Below are positions 9,069 through 17,850 of a stretch of DNA of 64,000 nt, in pieces. The stretch lies in assembly GCF_003052295.1 (NCBI RefSeq), contig NZ_QBLC01000002.1:186001-250000 (forward strand), read 5' to 3'. Both the position numbers and the translations under genes were made by a program. A model generated the notes under the pieces. It ran no database searches. It was not told the DNA's origin and worked only from the letters and a program-made list of their open reading frames with translations. Each line of letters opens with the position of its first letter. The first letter of the stretch is position 1. This DNA comes from Trichococcus paludicola. GTDB taxonomy: Bacteria > Bacillota > Bacilli > Lactobacillales > Aerococcaceae.

Positions 9069-9113
9069 AAAAAAACAGCACCGGATGTCCCCTAAAGGGA
9101 AATCTGGTGCTGT
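9069..9113 (-). terminator. Terminator of nrdH
   Basis: ACAGCACCAGAT pairs with ATCCGGTGCTGT on the minus strand, followed by TTTTTTT. It lies just after the nrdH stop. Confidence 0.85.
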
Positions 9114-9127
9114 CGGATGTTGCGAAA

Positions 9128-9367
9128 TTAAGCCGTGATCAACTGTTCAAGCAGATCAGGTCTGAAGCCGAAAAATGGCTCAACGCCATCAAAGACGACT
9201 ACCGGCAAAGATTGGAAACCCAATTCTTTGACTTCGGCCAAGGCCACTTCGGATTCCTGAATGTCTTTGATTTCATAACGGATGCTGTTATCATCCAAAA
9301 ATTTCTTTGTGAAATTGCACTGCATGCAATTCGGTTTTGTATATACTGTGACATTCTTGTTAGACAT
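9128..9367 (-). CDS. nrdH: NrdH-type glutaredoxin-like redoxin
   Basis: 79 residues with the thioredoxin-fold redoxin pattern: VTVYTKPNCMQC, giving the CMQC active site at Cys14-Cys17, then a cis-Pro loop in GFQSLPVVV and DGVEPFFGFRPDLL at the C-terminus. NrdH supplies electrons to class Ib ribonucleotide reductase. The start at 9367 follows GGAGG by 8 nt; an ATG five codons upstream overlaps that ribosome site. No nrdI/E/F genes are adjacent, so it is a detached copy. Confidence 0.9.
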   Translation of the reverse strand: MSNKNVTVYTKPNCMQCNFTKKFLDDNSIRYEIKDIQESEVALAEVKELGFQSLPVVVFDGVEPFFGFRPDLLEQLITA

Positions 9368-9428
9368 GATAGTTTCCTCCATTGGTTATCCGATAAGAAT
9401 TCTCTTTTCGAATAAAGCTTATGGATAC

Positions 9429-9457
9429 ATCATACAGTATTATTTTGTAAAAAACAA
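9429..9457 (-). promoter_or_regulatory. Promoter of nrdH
   Basis: TTGTTT (9452-9457), a 17-nt spacer and TATGAT (9429-9434) on the minus strand. Confidence 0.5.
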
Positions 9458-9487
9458 ACCATATATAGTGATTCAGAGCGGAAATAA

Positions 9488-10141
9488 TCAGTCCAGATCG
9501 ATGGAAAGTTCTTGTGCAGCGGCCGATGCTTTGAGTTTTTCATAAACGAAATTCATACTTGGCGGGAAGAAAAGCATGCTGATGATGGTCCCTTCACGCA
9601 CCGTAATAGGGGTGTCGGTAGAAAATGCGATCAGTAATGCGGATGCGATCAACAAAATATCGACTATTTGGCGCACTTTTCCAAAGTTGAAGCCAAAGCG
9701 GCTACTGAAGGCCATACAAGCGCCCTCCAAAGGCATATTGATGTAATTCAAGGCCATCATTGATCCGACACCGATTGCTGCTATAATGCCCCCTAAAATG
9801 ACCATCGCGATTTTCACCCAGTAATGGTCGATCGTCACGCTTGAAAATACCGTGTAAAGCATCAGGTTCATCACTTGGCCGAGGATCAATGTGACAGGAA
9901 TCTGAAATAATTGTCTCAGTGAAAAATCTTTTTTCATCAAAAACCATTGGATCACTACACATATGATATTCAGTATAATCGCCAGTGTTCCGATTTTGAT
10001 GCCGGAAAGTTGGCTGATGCTCATGTTAAGGGCTTCGTAGGCACCCACGCCGACATTGGCTTTTACTGTTACGCTTGCTCCGATAGCGGTTATGATTACC
10101 GCTACGATGACCAATAGCATGTTCTTTAAATGTTTCCTCAT
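9488..10141 (-). CDS. YczE/YyaS/YitT-like integral membrane protein
   Basis: 217 residues with about five membrane helices. The opening pattern, ASVTVKANVGVGAYEALNMSISQLSGIKIG, matches the YczE/YyaS membrane family, as does GVGSMMALNYINMPLEGACMAFSSRFG in the middle. The family's function is not settled. The start at 10141 follows an AGGTG site; the open frame further upstream runs into the pyrC terminator palindrome and is unlikely to be coding. It is a single-gene unit. Confidence 0.8.
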   Translation of the reverse strand: MRKHLKNMLLVIVAVIITAIGASVTVKANVGVGAYEALNMSISQLSGIKIGTLAIILNIICVVIQWFLMKKDFSLRQLFQIPVTLILGQVMNLMLYTVFSSVTIDHYWVKIAMVILGGIIAAIGVGSMMALNYINMPLEGACMAFSSRFGFNFGKVRQIVDILLIASALLIAFSTDTPITVREGTIISMLFFPPSMNFVYEKLKASAAAQELSIDLD

Positions 10142-10188
10142 TTTTTCACCTGTCCATTCATTATTCTGCCTTGTCATTATAAAGAAAT

Positions 10189-10214
10189 AAGCAACGAATT
10201 GCAATTCGTTGCTT
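10189..10214 (-). terminator. 26-bp palindrome, terminator of pyrB-pyrC
   Basis: AAGCAACGAATTG with its exact complement, followed on the minus strand by TATTTCTTTATA. The stem is strong but the U tract is imperfect. Confidence 0.6.
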
Positions 10215-10230
10215 ACTCCGGATCATCTAT

Positions 10231-11508
10231 TTATTTTGAGTAGACGACTTTGCCGTCCACTAGTGTATAAAGCGTTTCGCCTTTGACTTTCCAGCCGGTG
10301 AATGGCGTATTTGTAGCTTTCGAAAGGAAATCTTCGCTGCGGATTTCGTATTCGTTATCTAAGTTGAATATGGCGATATCCGCTTGGGATCCGATATCCA
10401 GTGTTCCTGATTCCATGCCGAACAGTGCAGCAGGCTTGACGGTCATCCAATCAACCAGTTGTTTCAAAGTGAAAACGCCGCCCAAAACGAAGTTGGAGTA
10501 CATCAGTTGGAAAGCTGTCTCGATGCCTACGATGCCGAATGGAGCGCCTACCATGCCGCCTTGTTTTTCTTCTTCGCCGTGCGGTGCGTGATCAGTTGCA
10601 ATGCAGTCGATCGTGCCGTCCAACAAGCCCTCGATCAAGGCTGCACGGTCCTCAGCTCCACGCAACGGCGGGTTCATTTTGTAGATGGCAGTATCCGTCG
10701 GGATGGAACCATCTATCAGAATCAAGTGATGCGGTGCGACTTCGGCAGTGACATGGATCCCAGCGCGTTTGGCATCACGGATGACGCGTACGCTCTCTTT
10801 CGTGGAAACATGGCAGACATGGTAATGACAACCTGTTGCTTCCGCCAAAAGCACGTCGCGGGCGATTTGGATCGATTCCGTCACGCTCAAGATTCCCGGC
10901 AAATCCAATTCGTCGGAACGGGTGCCTTTATGCATCACGCCTCCAAACAACAGCGAGTCGTCTTCTGTATGCGCAACAAGCGCGACATTATTCTTTGCGG
11001 CTTCTTGCATTGCCAAATACATCGTTCCGGCTGTTTGGACTCCCACACCGTCGTTGGTGAAGGCGAAAGCGCCAGCTTCCAACAATTGCTTCTGATCGGT
11101 CAAGACGTCACTGCGCAAATTCTCGGTGATGGGCGCATACTGTTTGACTTTGATGATAGCTGTGTCTTTAATCAGTTGTTGGATAGCAGCGAATTTATCA
11201 GCCGTATCCGGAACTGGATTCAGGTTCGGCATTGCGCAGACTGTCGTGAAACCTCCGCGAGCGGCTGCCTGTGTTCCTGTTTCGATCGTCTCTTTATAAG
11301 TGAAGCCTGGTTCACGCAAATGCACGTGCACGTCGATCAATCCGGGAGTTACCAGACCGCCCTTGGCATCGATGACTGTTGCATCCGCAGCTGTTCCTTG
11401 CAGATCCTGGCCGATTGCGGCAATTTTATCGTCTTTCACATATATCTCTACAGGAATAAGTTCCTCTTTTTGACCCAACATTTTCGCATTTTTTATCCAA
11501 ACTGACAT
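10231..11508 (-). CDS. pyrC: Dihydroorotase
   Basis: 425 residues from the ATG at 11508 (GGAGGGATCAC site). It cyclises N-carbamoyl-aspartate to dihydroorotate in pyrimidine synthesis. Metal ligands are visible: DVHVHLREPG (about residue 58), HTEDDSL, HVCHVSTKES and ATDHAPH near residue 305, typical of the class I, Bacillus-type enzyme. The frame is open a further 43 codons upstream, but that stretch overlaps the end of pyrB and has no ribosome site. It lies 29 nt after pyrB and belongs to the same attenuated transcript. Confidence 0.97.
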   Translation of the reverse strand: MSVWIKNAKMLGQKEELIPVEIYVKDDKIAAIGQDLQGTAADATVIDAKGGLVTPGLIDVHVHLREPGFTYKETIETGTQAAARGGFTTVCAMPNLNPVPDTADKFAAIQQLIKDTAIIKVKQYAPITENLRSDVLTDQKQLLEAGAFAFTNDGVGVQTAGTMYLAMQEAAKNNVALVAHTEDDSLLFGGVMHKGTRSDELDLPGILSVTESIQIARDVLLAEATGCHYHVCHVSTKESVRVIRDAKRAGIHVTAEVAPHHLILIDGSIPTDTAIYKMNPPLRGAEDRAALIEGLLDGTIDCIATDHAPHGEEEKQGGMVGAPFGIVGIETAFQLMYSNFVLGGVFTLKQLVDWMTVKPAALFGMESGTLDIGSQADIAIFNLDNEYEIRSEDFLSKATNTPFTGWKVKGETLYTLVDGKVVYSK

Positions 11509-11537
11509 GTGATCCCTCCACTGGTGAATTTTTATGA

Positions 11538-12479
11538 TTATACGTTCGTTGTTCTTCCGTTTACGATGGCTTCCAATATGGCCATTCTCGCAAAGACGCC
11601 ATTCTTCATCTGCGTCAAGATCCGTGAGCGGCGGCATTCCACTAGGCTGTCTGCCAATTCCACGTCGCGGTTGACAGGAGCTGGATGCATGATGATGGCT
11701 GATTCCTTCATACGGGCTTCGCGTGCGACTGTAAGTCCGAATTGATCGAGATACTCTGCTTTTGTATAGCGCATTGCTTTTCCGCCATGGCGTTCCGTCT
11801 GGACGCGGAGCAGCATCATGACATCGACTTCTCCGATGATGTCATCGATTTCCACATGCGTGCCGTATTGATCAAAAGTAGGATCGTACCATTCTTTAGG
11901 ACCCGTGAAATAGACTGTCGCTCCAAGTCGTTGCAGCATCTGCATGTTTGTTTTGGCTACACGTGAGTGCGACAAGTCGCCGCAGATGGCTACCTTCACT
12001 CCGCTGAAAGTATGGAATTCTTCATAGATCGTCAATAAGTCCAGCAAGCATTGGCTCGGATGCTGGCCGGCACCGTCTCCACCATTCACGACGGAAGCTG
12101 TAACGCCCGGGCTTTCGATCAACTCTTTGTAGTAGGCTTCCGCGCTGTGGCGGATAACGACCACATCCACGCCGATCGCCGACAAAGTCAGGACTGTGTC
12201 ATACAGTGTTTCGCCTTTGCTGACGCTGCTAGTCGAAGTGTCAAAGCCGATGACTTGCATCCCCAACTTGTGTTCCGCCATTTCGAAACTTTTGTGTGTG
12301 CGTGTGCTGTTCTCGAAAAACAAGTTTGAAGCGTAGATGCCCTCCGTCAAATTTCGATCTGGGAGGACGCCGTTTTTGAATTCGGATGCACGCAGGATCA
12401 GGGACATGATTTCCAAATTCGTGAGTTCCTCGACACTTACAAAGTTTTTTAATGCAATCTGATTTGTTGTCTGCATCAT
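11538..12479 (-). CDS. pyrB: Aspartate carbamoyltransferase catalytic chain
   Basis: 313 residues. It makes carbamoyl-aspartate from carbamoyl phosphate and aspartate. The carbamoyl phosphate loop is [19 protein letters not shown], followed by SSVSKGET with the mobile-loop Lys. [11 protein letters not shown] near the end is a conserved family motif. The start is the ATG at 12479, 7 nt after GGAGGG; an upstream in-frame TTG sits inside that site. No pyrI regulatory chain is present, as expected for Gram-positive enzymes. It is the first gene after a leader with two PyrR attenuators. Confidence 0.97.
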   Translation of the reverse strand: MMQTTNQIALKNFVSVEELTNLEIMSLILRASEFKNGVLPDRNLTEGIYASNLFFENSTRTHKSFEMAEHKLGMQVIGFDTSTSSVSKGETLYDTVLTLSAIGVDVVVIRHSAEAYYKELIESPGVTASVVNGGDGAGQHPSQCLLDLLTIYEEFHTFSGVKVAICGDLSHSRVAKTNMQMLQRLGATVYFTGPKEWYDPTFDQYGTHVEIDDIIGEVDVMMLLRVQTERHGGKAMRYTKAEYLDQFGLTVAREARMKESAIIMHPAPVNRDVELADSLVECRRSRILTQMKNGVFARMAILEAIVNGRTTNV

Positions 12480-12516
12480 TTTAAAGCCCTCCAATTAGTT
12501 TTTTGTGAATGGAGGC

Positions 12517-12620
12517 AAAAAGAACCCGAAGAATTTGTAAGTTCTTCAGGTTCTAGGCCAGCCGCTCGCATATTTGGATACAGAGCGGCCATCTAGTGAC
12601 CTTGCGGGCCTCACTGGACC
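12517..12620 (-). promoter_or_regulatory. PyrR attenuator, second (promoter-distal) copy
   Basis: The minus strand reads GGTCCAGTGAGGCC (12607-12620), the PyrR-binding loop with core UCCAGUGAGG. An intermediate stem follows (GGCCGCTC with GAGCGGCTGGCC), then the terminator: GAACCTGAAGAA (12542-12553) pairs with TTCTTCGGGTTC (12522-12533) and runs into TTTTT. UMP-PyrR binding should free the terminator and stop transcription before pyrB. Confidence 0.85.
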
Positions 12621-12672
12621 CCCTTAAAGTCTCACATTCGCTATTAAGTTGTGCGATAGGATAAATCTCCAG

Positions 12673-12763
12673 AAAAAAAGCCCATGGTCAAAGAGACAAT
12701 GGGCATAAAGTCATGATAAAGGCGCAGTAGGCCTGATATGCTCCTTAGTAGTCTCTCTGGACT
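12673..12763 (-). promoter_or_regulatory. PyrR attenuator, first (promoter-proximal) copy
   Basis: The minus strand reads AGTCCAGAGAGACT (12750-12763), a near-perfect PyrR loop. The terminator is GCCCATTGTC...GACCATGGGC (12680-12704) with TTTTTTT at 12673-12679. It precedes the second copy in the same leader. Confidence 0.88.
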
Positions 12764-12794
12764 CTCGTTAAAGGAAATTCATTCTGTTGCTAAA

Positions 12795-12823
12795 ATAATA
12801 ACGCGCACAATCGCTTTTGTCAA
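12795..12823 (-). promoter_or_regulatory. Sigma-A promoter of pyrB-pyrC
   Basis: TTGACA (12818-12823), a 17-nt spacer and TATTAT (12795-12800). Transcription should start about 25 nt before the first PyrR loop. Confidence 0.85.
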
Positions 12824-12876
12824 TGCTGGCTAAGCGGATGTTGTGTTTTTTCTCAATCAGGCAAAACAAAATCCCT

Positions 12877-13731
12877 TCAGCCGATGCGTATCGGCTTGGA
12901 ATAGTCATCATGTCCGATGAGGTCCGTTTCCCATACCGGGAACCCGTACCGAGATGCGTAGTTTCGGCACACTTTCAGAAAGGCAGGCATTTTATCGTCC
13001 AAAGCCAGTTGTGTGAATTGTCCGATCAGCATGCCGTTGATTTTTCCGAATGCCCCCAACTGCTCCAGTTGCGCTAAACCGCTACACATCGCTTCGTATC
13101 TGCCGCCTGCCGATTCAAGGACAAGCACTTTGTTTTCCAATTCCGGCCAATAAGGGGTCCCTGCCAACTTCAGGAAGCAACGCAGATTCCCGCCTGCAAA
13201 AACTGTTGCAGATTGCTTAGAGGCGCGATGATCGCCTATTTTAAATACTCCAGTCCAATCAGCATCGATTTGGTCGATCAAATCACGTAGGGCTTGAGTT
13301 TGGAACGCTTCCGCCTTACTCACAAGCACTTTCGGGTTATAGAGGATGTTCTGGATGCCGGTTTTGGCTTGAATTGCATTTACGATTACAGTATTGTCGC
13401 TATAGCCGAAGTAAGGCTTGAGATTGTTTTTGATGATCTCAAAATCGAGATAAGGCAATATTTCATTGGCTAAATCCCCACCGGATAAATCAAATATCGC
13501 TTTTACGCTCGCATCAGAGTAAAGGGACAATAAAGCCCCTGCACGGGATGCAGGGGCCTCGGTTTGCTGTGTCTCTTTATCCAGAAAAAGGACGTCACTC
13601 ATTAAGGTCTCAAGGCCAAAATCATTCTTGAGTTTCCGGCTTAGCGACGAAACGATTTCCTGCGAGCGATCATTATTCGTCAATCCGTTCGAACAGCTGA
13701 TGAAGCCGATCGCATCTCCCGGATGCCACAT
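12877..13731 (-). CDS. S66-family LD-carboxypeptidase / MccF-like peptidase
   Basis: 284 residues. The family includes LdcA, which trims murein tetrapeptides, and MccF, which cleaves microcin C. The Ser nucleophile is Ser111 in FGYSDNT, the Glu is in VLVLESAGG (about 203) and the His in DLIGHDDYSKPIRIG near the end. The ATG at 13731 follows AAAGGTAGTG; an earlier start would overlap the transporter gene. It lies 20 nt after the ABC ATPase gene, so it is probably co-transcribed, and a peptide or wall-turnover product could be the shared theme. The exact substrate cannot be told. Confidence 0.85.
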   Translation of the reverse strand: MWHPGDAIGFISCSNGLTNNDRSQEIVSSLSRKLKNDFGLETLMSDVLFLDKETQQTEAPASRAGALLSLYSDASVKAIFDLSGGDLANEILPYLDFEIIKNNLKPYFGYSDNTVIVNAIQAKTGIQNILYNPKVLVSKAEAFQTQALRDLIDQIDADWTGVFKIGDHRASKQSATVFAGGNLRCFLKLAGTPYWPELENKVLVLESAGGRYEAMCSGLAQLEQLGAFGKINGMLIGQFTQLALDDKMPAFLKVCRNYASRYGFPVWETDLIGHDDYSKPIRIG

Positions 13732-13750
13732 AAAGATCACTACCTTTCTG

Positions 13751-14545
13751 TCAGAGCAAGATATCTTGGATGGATAATTCCTGAAGTTCAGCAAATATTT
13801 TTTCGGGCGTCAATGTTTTCTTCGTTTCAGCGTCATAATCATTCATGATTTGACCGTGATGCAGCACCAGCATACGATTGCCGTACTGAATGGCGTCCTG
13901 CAGGTTGTGGGTGATCATGATGCTGGTGAGGTTGTTGTCGAGCACTTGTTGATTCGTCAATTCCAGAACCAATTTGGCCGTTTTCGGATCCAAAGCTGCC
14001 GTATGTTCATCCAACAACAGGATGTCCGGGCGTTTCATCGTTGCCATCAGTAAAGCGATAGCTTGTCTCTGACCACCGGACAAGAGCCCAATTTCTGAGC
14101 CCATCCGGTTTTCCAGTCCTAAGCCTAATTTTTTCAGTTCCTCTTTGAAGAATCCTTTTTCTTCCTGTGATGTCCCGAAGCGCAGCGTCCGTTTTTGCCC
14201 TCTGCGGTATGCCAAGGATAAATTTTCCTGTACTGTCATCCGTGGAGCGGTACCCATTTTGGGATCCTGAAAGACCCGGCTGATGTAAGGCGCCCGTTTG
14301 TCTTCTTTGAAGAAGGTAACATTTTGTCCGTTTACGATGATATCGCCTGTGTCAGGCAGAAAGTTCCCGGAAATGGCATTCAACAGGGTTGATTTGCCGG
14401 CTCCGTTGCCTCCGACCAAAGTGATGAAATCACCTTGTCTGACAGTCAGATTGACGTCCTGCAGTGCGTTGACCTGATTTGGTGAACCAGGGTAGAACGT
14501 TTTGGAGACATGTGACATCGTCAACATCGCTTCCTGATTAGTCAT
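13751..14545 (-). CDS. ABC transporter ATP-binding protein (TrpZ-like)
   Basis: 264 residues of a cytoplasmic ABC ATPase. Walker A is GGNGAGKST, the signature LLSGGQRQAIALL, Walker B ILLLDEHTAALD, and the switch His MITHNLQDA. It overlaps the permease gene by 8 nt, so the two are translationally coupled. The set of ABC_sub_bind lipoprotein, single permease and this ATPase matches the system called TrpXYZ in streptococci. Walker B is followed by His rather than the more common Pro. Confidence 0.9.
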   Translation of the reverse strand: MTNQEAMLTMSHVSKTFYPGSPNQVNALQDVNLTVRQGDFITLVGGNGAGKSTLLNAISGNFLPDTGDIIVNGQNVTFFKEDKRAPYISRVFQDPKMGTAPRMTVQENLSLAYRRGQKRTLRFGTSQEEKGFFKEELKKLGLGLENRMGSEIGLLSGGQRQAIALLMATMKRPDILLLDEHTAALDPKTAKLVLELTNQQVLDNNLTSIMITHNLQDAIQYGNRMLVLHHGQIMNDYDAETKKTLTPEKIFAELQELSIQDILL

Positions 14546-15434
14546 TTCGCTTCACCTTCTTTCGCAATGAGTACATGTAGTAAGTTTCCTTGATTTTCGG
14601 CAACGCCAAGAAGAAGGTCAACAATACAGCTGAAATCAACTTGAAGTCATTCGGGTTCATACCTGCTTCCAATACCATGACCATGATCAGGCGGTACAGG
14701 ACCGAACCGAGCATCAGGCAAACCAAACGCATTTTGAAAGAGACATTCGTGAACAATACTTCGCCGATGATGATCGAAGCCAAACCGATGACGATCGTTC
14801 CGATACCCATGCTGATGTCGGCGTAGCCATTGTCCTGTGCGATGATGGATCCCGCCAAAGCGACGATCCCGTTCGAAATCATCAAGCCGACGATTTTCAT
14901 TGTGTTGGTGGAAATGCCCAATGAGCGGGCCATTGCTTCGTTGTCACCCGTTGCGATGACAGCTTGACCGAATTCCGTTTTGAAAAAGATGACGTAGAGC
15001 CCGATGATCAGGACTACCACCAACAAGCCCACTGTGATCGTGTCGAAATGTCTGGGAAGATTCATATTTTTGAAAACTGTGAAAATCGTATCTTTACCCA
15101 ACAGACTGATGTTTGCTCTCCCCATCACGCGCAGGTTGATGGAATAGAGTCCGGTCATCGTCAAAATACCTGCCAAAAGACTGGGAATCTGCAATTTTGT
15201 GATTAAAAAACCAGTGATCAAGCCAGCTGAGCTGCCAGCAATGATGGCAAATATAATAGCGATATAAGGATTCGCCCCTAAAGTGATGGCTTGAACAGCC
15301 ACAGCCGCGCCGAGGGGAAACGCACCCTCGGTTGTCATGTCGGCCAAATCCAAAATACGGAAACTTACAAATAAACCAAGCGCCAGAATACTCCAAAGCA
15401 ATCCTTGGGAGACGGCGGAAATAATCATATTCAT
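14538..15434 (-). CDS. ABC transporter permease (TrpY-like, branched-chain type)
   Basis: 298 residues with eight or more membrane helices, of the LivH/BPD_transp_2 type. ADMTTEGAFPLGAAVA near residue 32 and NEAMARSLGIST (about 166) are family patterns; the latter is the cytoplasmic loop that docks the ATPase. The ATG at 15434 follows AAGGAGAG. It sits 5 nt after the lipoprotein gene and overlaps the ATPase gene. A single permease gene implies a homodimeric channel. Confidence 0.9.
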   Translation of the reverse strand: MNMIISAVSQGLLWSILALGLFVSFRILDLADMTTEGAFPLGAAVAVQAITLGANPYIAIIFAIIAGSSAGLITGFLITKLQIPSLLAGILTMTGLYSINLRVMGRANISLLGKDTIFTVFKNMNLPRHFDTITVGLLVVVLIIGLYVIFFKTEFGQAVIATGDNEAMARSLGISTNTMKIVGLMISNGIVALAGSIIAQDNGYADISMGIGTIVIGLASIIIGEVLFTNVSFKMRLVCLMLGSVLYRLIMVMVLEAGMNPNDFKLISAVLLTFFLALPKIKETYYMYSLRKKVKRND

Positions 15435-15439
15435 TCAGT

Positions 15440-16483
15440 CTACTCTCCTTTACCTACAAAGATGGCGTTCTGTGCGACATCATCGGGAATCGTGATACCC
15501 AATTGGTCCGCTTTCGCTTGATTGATGACCAATTGAATGCCTGTCGCGTATTGTACAGGATAAGTAGCTGGATCGGCTCCCGCCAAGATATCAGCTGCCA
15601 CAGCACCAGTCTGGGTGCCCAATGCATATTGATTCAAACCGATTGTCGCCAACCCGCCTTCTTCAACCATTGTGTCCACAGCAGGGAACACCGGGATGTT
15701 GTAAGAATCCGCAACCGGGATTAATGTCGCCAATCCACTTGCAATGGTGTTGTCTGTCGGTACGTAGATGGCATCCACTTCAGAAGCAAGGCTTTCAGCG
15801 ACTTGCGCGATATCGTTCGTTGAAGTGACAGTTTTTGTTATTGTCTTCAAGCCTAATGAAGCAGCAATTTCCTCAGCCTCTTTAGCGGAGCTGATTGAAT
15901 TGTCCTCAGCCGATGAATAAAGGATACCGATCGTTTTGGCTTCAGGAAGCAATTGTTGAATCAGAACAAATTGATCGCGCGCCGGAGTCTTGTCGCTGAC
16001 GCCGGTGATGTTGCCGCCCGGTTTTTCCATAGATGCCACTAGACTGGCAGCTACCGGATCAGTGATGGCTCCCAAAATGATCGGAATATCGCTGGATGCA
16101 TTAGCCAACGCTTGTGCTGCAGGGGTAGCGATGCCGATCATGATATCCGCGTCATTCGAAACGAACCGCTCTGCTATCGACTGCATATTGGACTGATCGC
16201 CTTGCGCATTCTGGAAATCGATTGTTGCCGTTTCGCCGTCCACATAACCGGCTTCTTCCAATTGGTCGATAATGCCTTCCCCAATCTGATCGAGTGCCGG
16301 ATGGGTCGTCAATTGCATAATGCCGATGTATGGCAAATCCGGATTGATGCTGTCGGTTGAGCTTGCTGCGGAACCGTCTGAAGAGGTGTCCGAATTATTG
16401 CCTTCTGTATTGCCGCATGCCATCAATACTGTTGCTGCCATTAGGGTCAAGATACTTGCCCGTGCTCTGAATAGTTTTTTCAT
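15440..16483 (-). CDS. ABC transporter substrate-binding lipoprotein (ABC_sub_bind, TrpX-like)
   Basis: 347 residues. It has a lipoprotein signal with lipobox LMAC (Cys23), a Ser/Asp/Thr-rich linker to about residue 48, then the ABC_sub_bind domain (LPYIGIMQLTTHPALDQI; ANASSDIPIILGAITDPVAASLV; GILYSSAEDNS). The start is the ATG at 16483, 8 nt after GGAGG. Streptococcal relatives are linked with tryptophan uptake, but family members also bind other ligands, so the substrate is inferred. Expression should depend on the attenuator just upstream. Confidence 0.9.
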   Translation of the reverse strand: MKKLFRARASILTLMAATVLMACGNTEGNNSDTSSDGSAASSTDSINPDLPYIGIMQLTTHPALDQIGEGIIDQLEEAGYVDGETATIDFQNAQGDQSNMQSIAERFVSNDADIMIGIATPAAQALANASSDIPIILGAITDPVAASLVASMEKPGGNITGVSDKTPARDQFVLIQQLLPEAKTIGILYSSAEDNSISSAKEAEEIAASLGLKTITKTVTSTNDIAQVAESLASEVDAIYVPTDNTIASGLATLIPVADSYNIPVFPAVDTMVEEGGLATIGLNQYALGTQTGAVAADILAGADPATYPVQYATGIQLVINQAKADQLGITIPDDVAQNAIFVGKGE

Positions 16484-16530
16484 TTCTGATTCCTCCAATT
16501 TTTCTGCTTCTTATTCTGTAAAAAGGTGAT

Positions 16531-16671
16531 AAAAAAGCCGCCATCTGAACCCAAGTATGGCGGCTGAATACAGAAAACGCCACACAGACCGATATTGTCT
16601 ATGTGGCGGCTTAAATATCTTTAGTAATCCACATAGATACTGTTCAGATGTTTCATCTGAGGCTGTATCTA
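16531..16671 (-). promoter_or_regulatory. Transcription attenuator with three hairpins
   Basis: In RNA order: hairpin 1 (16671-16634, two perfect stem parts, TAGATAC/GTATCTA and TCAGATG/CATCTGA); hairpin 2 (16608-16578, GCCACATAGAC with GTCTGTGTGGC, then UUUU); hairpin 3 (16565-16531, AGCCGCCAT with ATGGCGGCT, then UUUUUU). CTATGTGG at the 3' foot of hairpin 1 is exactly complementary to CCACATAG in hairpin 2, so an antiterminator pairing is possible. No T-box sequence is present. A short leader ORF lies immediately upstream. Confidence 0.75.
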
Positions 16672-16700
16672 CGGACAATCAATACGTCACAAAGAACAAC

Positions 16701-16763
16701 CTACTCCACGTGGCTTTGCCAATCGAAAAAATTCACTTTGGAAACGCGAGTAAATGTTGACAT
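16701..16763 (-). CDS. Putative 20-residue leader peptide of the ABC operon
   Basis: ATG at 16763 follows GAGGAG by 9 nt, and the frame closes with TAG 30 nt before hairpin 1. The peptide ends NFFDWQSHVE and has a single Trp at residue 15. Its place between promoter and attenuator suggests that its translation controls the hairpins. One Trp codon is fewer than in classic trp leaders, and the stop is somewhat far from hairpin 1, so the signal sensed is uncertain. Confidence 0.55.
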   Translation of the reverse strand: MSTFTRVSKVNFFDWQSHVE

Positions 16764-16796
16764 AAATGATTGCTCCTCTATATGATTGATAATTTA

Positions 16797-16825
16797 ATAG
16801 TAACCAATGCGAAAAACAAAGTCAA
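16797..16825 (-). promoter_or_regulatory. Promoter of the TrpXYZ-like operon
   Basis: TTGACT (16820-16825), a 17-nt spacer and TACTAT (16797-16802) on the minus strand, 34 nt before the leader ATG. Confidence 0.75.
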
Positions 16826-16887
16826 GAGTAGGATTAGAAAAAGATGAGGTATTCTCATATTACCTTCCCCACCCTTAAAAAAAAACA

Positions 16888-16926
16888 AAAAAATGACCCA
16901 GGAAACCTCCTGCGGTCATTTTTTTC
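16888..16926. terminator. Bidirectional terminator-like hairpin
   Basis: AAAAAATGACC pairs with GGTCATTTTTT, with an inner CAGGA/TCCTG pair. It is flanked by A runs on one side and T runs on the other. No gene that would need it is evident on either side. Confidence 0.65.
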
Positions 16927-17850
16927 CCTTGAATGGCCCAAAAAAACTTCGTGGGGGAAGTTGATATTGGCTTTCGAGATGATCTTACCTGTTTCGCGTG
17001 TACGTGTAATCGAAGTGTGCAGAATAAAAGACGGATATGCATTGAATAATGGCAGTATACATCTGCAAAATATAGCTTATGAATAACTGAGCAAAACTCC
17101 ACACCTTGCAATCTTGTTGATTCATCCATTACGTACTCCATCCCCCCAAGGTTATCCCTCATTACCATACACAGTAATGAGATTGTTGATATGCGACAAG
17201 CCGCCAAGTTAAGCTGTCGCGATGGTTTCATTTTGGATATCGCAACCCTTTTCTTCTGCAACACCGCATGAAGCTACATGTAAATAACTATCTGTTGATT
17301 ATTAGGAATGAACAACAGGCCCCCATTATGACGGGCTCCAATCATAGTGGTGCTGACATTCAAAAATACCGTACAGTAAGCGTTTACAATTGCATTCATG
17401 TTTCGATTACTTTCTTAGTATAAGTCACTATAATCGTAAATGCAACATTAAATGTTATTTTATTTACTTTTATATAATCAGTCGCAAAAATCAGCCTGAT
17501 GCCTGTCCAGGATTCAATTTATATGGTGTCATTTGATAAAACGGATTTCTCGAGATCTATCCACCCGGAAAATCAGTTGGGAATGCTGACGATACCTATG
17601 TATAAGCATTTCATCATACTATCTTTACACTTTGTTCACGAGGATTTTACATTTTTTGAATGAGATATCCAACACAACTTGCATTGTTGTTTATTAAAAA
17701 TCGGCAAACTCTGAAAATCAAATATAATAGCACTATGTTGAGTATTCGCTTGGGAAACTAACAGTATTTTGTTTTCATCCACCCCCCTCCCGAATTTTGA
17801 ATGTCAAAAAAACGAATAACTCCCCTTGCCTTTCAGGACGTTGGAACGTC
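16927..17850. other. Gene-poor stretch
   Basis: About 920 bp with no supported gene. A minus-strand frame (16875-17264) runs through the terminator hairpin and has no ribosome site. The base composition turns AT-rich after 17400. This looks like decayed DNA, consistent with the gene relic just downstream. Confidence 0.6.

Noticed and set aside
16531..16763. T-box riboswitch before the TrpXYZ-like operon
   Set aside because: No AGGGUGGNACCGCG sequence or its usual antiterminator bulge is present; a leader ORF and simple hairpins explain the region better.
16875..17264. Minus-strand frame of 129 codons
   Set aside because: It reads through a terminator hairpin and ends in the U tract; there is no ribosome site.
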